64,000 nucleotides of DNA from NCBI RefSeq assembly GCF_024679245.1, contig NC_090180.1, positions 16,214,507 through 16,278,506 of the forward strand. The letters are read 5' to 3'. The first letter of the stretch is position 1, and the number at the start of each line of letters is the position of its first letter. This document shows positions 56,784 through 64,000 of this stretch, in pieces. The stretch is from Pseudorasbora parva (Eukaryota > Chordata > Actinopteri > Cypriniformes > Gobionidae). Below the pieces are notes generated by a model. It had not been told where the DNA came from. It saw only the letters and a list, made by a program, of their open reading frames with translations, and searched no databases. The position numbers and the translations under genes were made by a program.

Positions 56784-59511
56784 CTGTAAATGAGACCAAT
56801 GCTTTTTCAAGGTGCAAAAAATGATGTTTGACATTTTCCTAACTTCTATCACTTTAACTCCAGTAGGCTGTTCCCCTGACTTTTTTTCAAATGGCAGATC
56901 AAAGCTAAATGAAAGAGAGAAACATTTTAGGATCTGGCGCAAATGTATATAATAAAAATAGCGGTTCAAACAGCATAACGAGGGCAAATGTAATTGAATG
57001 TGGTGTGACATCTAAGGGCTTGCTCTGTTTATTTAAATGCTGTTTAGTCAACAGGGTTAGGTATCCTGGTGATGTAGGGGTAATGAAGGTCACCGTTTCT
57101 CCGTTATGCAAAGAGTAATGAAATTCAGGCTCATTAATCACACCGCCTTGCTTTGGCAAAGCATCAAAACAGGGCATCACCACTTTTCAGACAAACAGAG
57201 CTTATCTGCAAGAACCAGACATTGGCAAAGAATGAGAGTGTGGAGAAAAATATTCTGTTAAAACGGCTAGTCACTATGATACCTCCATCATAAATATCAC
57301 CAGTTTATTTTTACTCTGCATGTTTACTTTCTAGGGCAAATGTTTTGAGCATTGGGAAAAGTGGAAGCCCAATGCTCTACCAAAAAAGTTTATTGTACAA
57401 ATATAAACAAATAAATGTCCTTAAAATCCTTCTTGTGTGCACTTCTCATACTCAAAAACTTAATAGCATATTTGGCTCAGTGTTTGTTGTTTTATGCATT
57501 AGTCTGTTAAAACATGTATGCATTTACAAAAAATGTTATTAAATATTCAGCATGTCATGTTAATCATTGTGTATTTTATGATGTCTTGATTTTGTTTTTG
57601 GGTGTACTAGAATATTTTTTTATTGTCTGCAAGCAGAGATTTTACAGTATGTTTCAGATCGGTATGTTGTCCTGGTAATTTTCTTAGATAAAATATAATC
57701 CACCATTTAATCATATTTGTTGAAAATCTATGGTAACACAAAAAGTAATTGATCACAAAATAATAATTTTATAATAATAAAAAGAGGCCGGTGACAAAAG
57801 CAAGAGCTTACAGAAGCATACAGTAAACACTATGCTACATTACACTAAACAATCAATATTGTAATGTTAGTTAGCAGGCTAGCAAAAGCAAAGCTTTACC
57901 CATTGTTTACATCATAGCTATCATAACAACTACATAAAACGTATAATTGAACTGTTAGTAGAAAACACATCTACAAATAATAAGACATACTTACTACATA
58001 CATACGTAAGTTTTAATCCATAAATAACAGATTGTCCTGACAAAACGGGAATCGCCTCGTCTTTCCAGAGTAGCTCTACAAGAACAGAGAAAAAAGTTCT
58101 CGCTCCCAGTGCTGCGAGAACAAAATTATGTCATTTTGTTCTCGCAGCCCTGGTTTGGGAATTCTTGTAGCTTGTTCTCGACACATCGCCTGAGCAGAAC
58201 TTTTTCTTATGTGTGTCCGAGAACTACTGTGTGATTAGTCCGAAATTTTAAGTGGGCGAAGTTAATGCGGTAAAACGCAGATGTTCCGCACCTGCTTTTC
58301 TCGTGAAGTATGGAATGTACTGGCCAGAACAAACTATGTTCTTATTCTAGCCATCTCAAGAAAACAAATACATTTATTTGTTCTTTCAGAGTATGTCTTA
58401 GGCGTTTTAGACTTTGAGATTTTTTCCTGGCTTCTGTTTTGTTTTTTGATTATATTTTCTTGTTACCATTTTGTAGATTTATGAACGTATCTTTCTGGAC
58501 TTTTAAGTTTTAAGTTTCTGGACTATACTTTCTTTGATGTTTAATAAAATCGCTTCTGTTTGGATTACCCTTTTTTGTATTGCCTCTCAGGGAGAGTTGT
58601 TGGATTTTCCGTGTAGCACACCTAAAGTCTTTTAGTCTAAGACTTTTGCTATTATTTATTTTTTTATTTTTTTCTTCTGAAGTAAAGAGGCAAAGACGGG
58701 GACACACCGGATATGCGAGTTCGATCCCCAGCTGAGTCATAAAAGGTGTTTATATGCACTCAACCCATATACATTCATTCTGACATCACTTGAACACAGC
58801 ATGTGACCTATTTTTGGGTCATAATCTACTAGTTAAGAACCACAGCTCAAGGGAAGGCTATTTATCATGAATTCTGCTTAGCATTTGAAATATTTCTGAA
58901 CCTACCACTTGCTGGATTGATGGTTTGACATTATTCTTTATTTAAGAAATAAACTAAAATATCTCTGTAGTCAAAGAGAGTAAAAATTAAGGAGCAAACA
59001 AGCTGAAGATGGCAGACTGAGAGTGAGACAGGAACAGGGTAAGTGGGTTTATTTTAAGCAGAGCAGTTTTATGCGTGAGCTGTCTGAAGCAGACATATTT
59101 TATGAGCCTTCTCTCATGTGGCTTATCAGTGCCGTCTTCACGATGCTTGTCGTTTAGCTGAGGCCAGCTGTCTTCACCTTCTTACAAGTTTAGTGAGAAG
59201 TTCTGCTGATGTGACCCAAGTTTTACATTCTAATTGGGGCCCAGACAACTTTACGTCATTCTTAGGGGGCATGGTTACACACAAATCCAACAATTCATGT
59301 TAAACAAATCCCTTTAAATTTGCAATACAGTGTCACACTAAATAACGGCTGGAGATATGGTGTCTACCTGTACATAAAGCCACCATAAACCTGGTAACTT
59401 TAGTATTCTAATGCAAGAAACTGATGTGGCATCCCTTCTGGAAATAGTACACTTTTGCATACTTTTAAGAGGCGAGTACTCATTACGGAAAAATATATAT
59501 TTTGTAATGTA
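56784..59511 (-). other. gpr158 intron; no further exon found
   Basis: Non-coding, AT-rich. Minus-strand frames here (for example 56905-57183) show no receptor-like sequence or splice-site pair. A 15-bp perfect hairpin lies at 58111-58148. The intron continues through the mobile elements to at least the window end, i.e. more than 7 kb. Confidence 0.55.
58111..58148. repeat. Perfect 15-bp inverted repeat with 8-base loop
   Basis: GCTGCGAGAACAAAA, loop TTATGTCA, TTTTGTTCTCGCAGC. Words AGTTCTCGC and CTTGTTCTCG nearby share the GAGAAC core, so it may be the centre of a larger foldback MITE. Confidence 0.75.
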
Positions 59512-59888
59512 CAGTGCCTTGCAAAAGTATTCGGGCCTCTTGAACTTTGCAAACTTTTGCCACATTTCAGGCTTCAAACAGTAATTTTTTGTGAAGAATC
59601 AACAACAAGTAGGACACAATCATGGAGTGGAATGAAATTTATTGGATATTTCAAACTTTTTTAACACATAAAAAACTGAAAAATTGGGCGTGCAAAATTA
59701 TTCGGCCCCTTAACTTTCAGTGCAGCAAACTCTCTCCAGAAGTTCAGTGAGGATCTCTGAATGATCCAATGTTGACCTAAATGACTAATGATGATAAATA
59801 GAATCCACCTGTGTTTAATCAAGTCTCCGTATAAATCCACCTGCACTGTGATAGTCTCAGAGGTCCGTTTAAAGCGCAGAGAGCATCA

Positions 59889-60825
59889 TGAAGAACAAGG
59901 AACACACCAGGCAGGTCCAAGATACTGTTGTGGAGAAGTTTAAAGCCGGATTTGGATACAAAAATATTTCCTAAGATTTTAACATCCCAAGGAGCACTGT
60001 GCAAGCGATAATATTGAAATGGAAGGAGTATCAGACCACTGCAAATCTACCAAGACCTGGCCGTCCCTCTAAACCAGAAGACATTTCTTAAAGTTATCCA
60101 TAAAAAGTTTCGTTTAAAGTTTGCCACAAGCCACCTGGGAGACACACCAAACATGTGGTTTTACATGAACTGATAATAATGTAAACTGTGTACCTTGAAT
60201 GCAATGTAAGTCGCTTTGGATAAAAGCGTCTGCCAAATGCATAAATGTAAATGTAAATGTGGAAGAAGGTGCTCTGGTCAGATGAAACCAAAATTGAACT
60301 TTTCCGCAACAATCCAAAACGTTGTGTTTGGCGTAAAAGCAACACAGCTCATCACCCTGAACACACCATCCCCACTGTCAAACATGGTGGTGGCAGCATC
60401 ATGGTTTGGGCCTGCTTTTCTTCAGCAGAGACAGGGAAGATGGTTAAAATTGATGGAAGACCATTCTGGAAGAAAACCTGATGGAGTCTGCAAAAGACCT
60501 GAGACTGGGACGGAGATTTGTCTTCCAACAAGACAATGATCCAAAACATAAAGCAAAATCTACAATGGAATGGTTCAAAAATAAACATATCCAGGTGTTA
60601 GAATGGCCAAGTCACAGTCCAGACCTGACTCCAATCGAGAATCTGTGGAAAGAACTGAAAACTGCTGTTCACAAACGCTCTCCATCCAACCTCACTGAGC
60701 TCGAGCTGTTCTGCAAGGAGGAATGGGCAAAAATTTCAGTCTCTTGATGTGCAAAACTGATAGAGACATACCCCAAGCTACTTACAGCTGTAATCACAGC
60801 AAAAGGTGGCGCTACAAAGTATTAA
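59889..60825 (+). pseudogene. Tc1 element C transposase, multiply broken
   Basis: MKNKEHTRQVQDTVVEKFKA then GFGYKNIS with a stop, STVQAIILKWKEY and NLPRPGRPS give the N-terminal DNA-binding half. After the LINE-tail insertion, [15 protein letters not shown] (first Asp) and [13 protein letters not shown] follow. A deletion of about 40 bp at about 60462 removes part, then [14 protein letters not shown] (second Asp) and [16 protein letters not shown] (Glu) follow, a stop at about 60747, and TKY. All three catalytic acidic residues survive in sequence, but the frame does not. Confidence 0.87.
60159..60256 (+). mobile_element. LINE 3'-tail insertion (98 bp) in Tc1 element C
   Basis: It contains GTAAGTCGCTTTGGATAAAA and GCGTCTGCCAAATG, the 3' terminus of an abundant fish L2-type LINE and its SINEs, with an (AAATGT)n tail. 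ATGTGG occurs on both sides (60153-60158, 60257-60262). Element B has one uninterrupted ACATGTGGAAGAAGG at this point, so it shows the empty site. Confidence 0.75.
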
Positions 60826-60830
60826 CTTAA

Positions 60831-62205
60831 AGGACAACTTCGGCAAATTTTTACGTTTATCTTGATCGTTATATCTTTGTGAGTACAGTCTACAGAAGAA
60901 AAAAAACGAACCGGATTGGTGCTTGCAACATGGATTTATTACAGTTAATGCCCAGAGCCCCCCCCTCAGCTAAAACTGGGCAGCTTTGGGGGCATACACG
61001 TAAAGGGTGTCTTTGTGCCTCTTAACAGACACAAAATGCAATTAAAATGTCTGTCCAACATAAACAGGTCCCTTACATGACAACAAGATGCGTTTAGCCA
61101 CTTAGCCATTGTTTAAACTCACCTGTTTTAGACAGCTAGCTGTGTCTCGCGCTGAAGTCCCGTGGGGACTCAGCGGTAGCTGGGAAAAAGGCAGGCCAGT
61201 TAGGAAGAGCGTTGTGTGTGTAAAGCAAGATTATTTTAAATTACTACACATCTTTCCTCAAGCCGGGTGTGCCCAAATGGAAGGATAAATAAAGTTTACA
61301 TTACCTCCACAGTGGTTGCACCTGTCTTTAATCATGGAATGGCATTTTTCTTCAACCGGCCCGGCTGTGTTGCGTCTTTATAAGTTAGTCAAGTGTTCGC
61401 TGCAAATTTTTACAATTCGGAAAGGCACAAACGCGACCATTTCTTCTTCACTCGTGAGCCAGATCGGATCATCACTCTAGTGATGTCCGGTCATGAACGA
61501 ATCGTTCTTTTTATCCAGTTCTTTTGAACCGGGTGAACCAGTTCACCAAATCGGACTGAATCGTTCTAAACGGTTCGCGTCTCAAATCAGCGCTGATCAC
61601 ACAAGTTACTTTAGTTACTCACTTTCTGACATGAGTGACAGTCCCTCCGAATAGAAATAAACTAATGTCTTGAATTATATGTTGTAACTCCAACCGTTCA
61701 CTGAACTGAGTCATGAGAGATCTAATCTTTGCTGAGAGATCTGATGAACTCACGAGCCGCTGATACTGAGCATGCGCGTGTAACTGAATGAGCAGTGGTC
61801 CTCAGGATCAGCAGTACAGAATCGAAAACAGTTTCTCTCAGACACGTTCAATACTGAGGAGCGACGAGCCGATGAGCAGAGCCTCTTCATAAACACAATG
61901 CTCTTCTCGACTGGACTATTTTTCCGGCTACCACTGAGTCCCCACGGGACTTGAGCACGAGGCACAGCTAGCCGCCTAAAACAGGTGAATTAAAACAATG
62001 GCTAAGTGGCTAAACGCATCTTGTTGTCATGTAAGGGACCTGTTTATGTTGGACAGACATTTTAATTGCATTTTGTGTCTGTTAAGAGGCACAAAGACAC
62101 CCTTTATATGTATGCCCCCAAAGCTGCCGTTTTAGCTGGGTGGGGGCTCTGGACATTAACTGTAATAACTCCGTGTTGCAAGCACCAATCCGGTTCGTTT
62201 TTTTT
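60831..62205. mobile_element. TTAA-type foldback element inserted in Tc1 element C
   Basis: Starts AGGACAACTTCGGCAAA right after TTAA (60827-60830). The arms, about 60895-61165 and 61945-62195, are inverted: AAACGAACCGGATTGG, GACAACAAGATGCGTTTAGC and TTAACAGACACAAAATGC recur as complements. The right terminus itself (about 65 bp) and part of the Tc1 target are missing. The centre (61480-61900) contains another repeat type with GAACGAATCGTTC. No coding. Confidence 0.75.
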
Positions 62206-62318
62206 TTCATGATTGTGTCCCACTTGTTGTTGATTCTTCACAAAAAATTACAGTTTTATATCTTTATGTTTGAAGCCTGAAATATGGCAAAAGGTCGCAA
62301 AGTTCAAGGGTAATCAAG

Positions 62319-64000
62319 GTTCCCTTTCGTTCAGTCACTCCGACGTAACGTCAGTGACTGACGAATGGGGGTTTCGCTTAGAAGCCTGTCATCTCCGAGA
62401 CTAGAAAGCGCCCAATGGCAGTGCCAATGCCATGGGCATGCGAGATTTGCATGCGTAACTCCGCCTACCCACGTGGGTATATAAGGAAGTAGCTGGCATC
62501 ATCGCATTATGTTTTTATGCTTCGGAGCCAAGGGTTACATACCTTTCACTCCTACAAGCCTTCTGAGTTAAGTCAGTTCTTCGAGACGATCAGGATCTTC
62601 CAGTCGGTGTTGGTGTTCGGCGCGTTCCAGCGGTCACATACTTCCTGCCTGCTGGTCTGACGATTGGTTTCCAGTTGGTGTGTGGTCCCCTGGGCGCTTC
62701 GGCATCGACTGCGAGGTTAATCCTCTCACAAAAGAGCTCACACGTGGCACGTCCTTTTCAGGATGTCTCGCCCGTGTGCTTCTGGGTGTGGCCGGTCTCT
62801 ACACTCCTCTGATGGGCACTCGCACTGTCTGGCATGCTTGGGCTTCCAGCATTCTCAGGCGGCGCTTGTGGATGAGTCATGTTCTCACTGCGGGAACATG
62901 GCCATCTCCGTGTTGCGGTCGAGACTCAATGATCTCCGTGCGGCCGCCGGAGTGAGAGTCCCCTCCGTCACCCCCCGATCTGACGTGTCCGCGGCCTCTG
63001 TCTCTTCCGGTCCGCGGGGCGTCTCTTCGGCTGGTGGCCAGGGTGACCTGAGGGTGATGGTGTGGAATACAGCTCCGACGCTCACGCCTCGGCCCACACC
63101 CCCCTCTGTTGCACCGGTACCCGCGAGCGTTGTGATGGAGCCCGCGGCCTCGGTCTCGGCCGGTCCGCGGGTTTCGTTCGGCGCGCCAGAGGAGGATGAG
63201 ATGTCGGTGACCGCATCGCAAGGTGGGCTAGAGTCCTCCGAGGATGAGGATTCGGCTGTGCTGCCGCCTGTGCTGCGCGCCAGCATTGTCCGAGTCGGAC
63301 CCGGAGTTGACAGCCATGCTTGCCCGGGCTGCCGCGGCGCTCGGTCTGGAGTGGAACCCTCCACCCCGGCCGGAGCGTTCACGGTTAGATGATTGGTTTT
63401 TGGGTGCGCCACGACAGGACAGCCGTCCTGCCGTGCCCCCAATTCCTTTCTTCCCGGAGGTGCATGAGGAGGTTGCGCACTCGTGGAGGGCCCCCGTGTC
63501 TTCTCGCGAGCGTTTGGCAACCTCTTCCGCCTTCTCCGCCCTCGATGGGGCGGCGGCTAGAGGGTACACTGGGGTCCCCCCGGTGGAGCGTTCTGTGGCG
63601 ATGCAACTGTGTCCCCAGAGCGCCTCCTCCTGGCGTGGCGACCCTAAGCACCCCTCCAAGGCCTGTAGATTCACATCTTCAATGGTGTCGAAGACCTACA
63701 GAGCTGCGGGGCAGGCCGCCGCTTCTCTGCATGCCATGGCAACCCTCCAGGCCTACCAGGCCAAGTTGCTGTGCGACATGCACGAGGGTGGAGCCGACCC
63801 AGGGCTCAGAGATGAGCTGCGTGCCGCGACCGACCTCGCTCTCCGGGCGACGAAGGTTACCGCACGCTCCCTGGGCCGGGTGATGTCCACATGCGTGGTC
63901 CAGGAGAGACATCTATGGCTCAACCTGGCCGATATGCGGGACGCCGAGCGGACTCGTTTCCTCGACGCCCCCATATCCCAGGCTGGGCTATTCGGCGGTG
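62319..64000 (+). mobile_element. DIRS retrotransposon copy 3, 5' part (runs off the window)
   Basis: Starts GTTCCCTTTCGTTCAGTCAC. The left terminal repeat (62319-62540) is nearly identical to that of copy 1, including CACGTGGGTATATAAGG. The gag gene follows. It is the same subfamily as copy 1 but lacks copy 1's gag deletions. RT, RNase H, recombinase and the right end would lie beyond the window. Confidence 0.92.
62763..64000 (+). pseudogene. DIRS copy 3 gag-like gene, one frameshift, open to the window end
   Basis: It starts MSRPCASGCGRSLHSSDGHS with the same Cys/His cluster as copy 1 (CASGC, DGHSHCLAC, CSHCGN), then Pro/Ser/Val-rich linkers. One extra base near 63270 (CCTGTGCTGCGCG against CCTCCGGGCGCG in copy 1) shifts the frame. 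From there the other frame continues without a stop to the last base: SESDPELTAMLARAA, LDDWFLGAP, VPPIPFFPEVHEEV, SKACRF-like KACRFTSSMVSKTYRA, DELRAATDLALRATK and VQERHLWLNLADMRD, ending ISQAGLFGG. These blocks are the conserved part of DIRS gag proteins. Without the single frameshift it would be a full gag, so this is the best-preserved gag here. Because it has no stop inside the window it is easily missed. Confidence 0.8.

Larger units (their letters stand above)
59512..62309 (+). mobile_element. Tc1/mariner-like element C, nested and truncated
   Basis: The left end CAGTGCCTTGCAAAAGTATT follows a TA (59510-59511). It runs parallel to element B in opposite orientation. It contains a LINE-tail insertion (60159-60256) and a TTAA-type foldback insertion (60831-about 62205), and its right inverted repeat is cut near 62309, just before DIRS copy 3. 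Removing the insertions leaves about 1.3 kb. Confidence 0.85.

Noticed and set aside
56905..57183. Possible further gpr158 exon
   Set aside because: The translated sequence has no receptor-like segment and no acceptor/donor pair in the right phase.
58700..58745. GAGTTCGATCCCC as a tRNA or tRNA-derived SINE B box
   Set aside because: No convincing A box, stem pairing or copy context; a lone B-box-like word is not enough.

Overview
The window is vertebrate nuclear DNA from a teleost, most likely a cyprinid. The basis is the gene content (a GPR158-type orphan receptor with vertebrate exon structure and a B3GALT2-like glycosyltransferase), long CA/TA/CT microsatellites, and a load of fish-typical mobile DNA: DIRS tyrosine-recombinase retrotransposons, Tc1/mariner elements, hAT and TTAA-flanked DNA elements, L2-like LINE 3' ends and a Penelope-like relic. 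No bacterial, organellar or viral gene organisation is visible, and the species cannot be fixed from the sequence alone.

Layout. 1-8 kb: a (TC)n tract, a candidate first coding exon on the minus strand (847-938), an L2-like LINE end, a Tc1 fragment with a perfect 144-bp tandem duplication, and the 5' part of an old DIRS element inserted in it. 8.0-9.2 kb: one intact host gene, b3galt2-like, with its whole coding sequence in one exon. 9.6-15.4 kb: a foldback element, a 1.2-kb TTAA-bounded element, microsatellites. 15.4-20.3 kb: DIRS copy 1 (+), with both inverted terminal repeats and the internal complementary region, but broken gag, RT/RNase H and recombinase. 20.6-24.7 kb: two hAT-type non-autonomous elements with target duplications and a TTAA element. 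26-30.6 kb: possible 5' exons of an unidentified plus-strand gene, a long foldback element, a TTAA element with a THAP-like ORF, a LINE relic. 30.9-39.2 kb: an 82-bp 'solo' DIRS end-to-end remnant, then DIRS copy 2 (-) sitting inside another TTAA element, then a second possible solo remnant. 40-50 kb: tandem repeats, a YqaJ-nuclease relic, an inverted second copy of the 24-kb TTAA element, and two Tc1-like elements. 52-57 kb: a Penelope-like relic and the three 3'-most exons of gpr158 (-). 59.5-64 kb: a nested stack (Tc1 with a LINE tail and a TTAA foldback inside, then DIRS copy 3 running off the window).

The two recognised host genes are unrelated in function. b3galt2-like encodes a Golgi galactosyltransferase; the gpr158 exons encode the seventh membrane segment and the long cytoplasmic tail of an orphan class C receptor. 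The most informative part of the window is the DIRS family. Copy 1 keeps an internal complementary region that spells out the circle junction of the element's own two ends around a shared AAC. Copy 2 keeps an uninterrupted recombinase with the catalytic residues but no visible internal complementary region. Both copies have a damaged YLDD reverse-transcriptase motif, each in a different Asp. Two short remnants suggest that DIRS elements can collapse to end-only solos through a palindrome shared by the two termini. A recurrent second theme is a set of elements bounded by TTAA and starting AGG, Kolobok-like by these features. Comparing two Tc1 copies in the same window gives the empty site for one of them.
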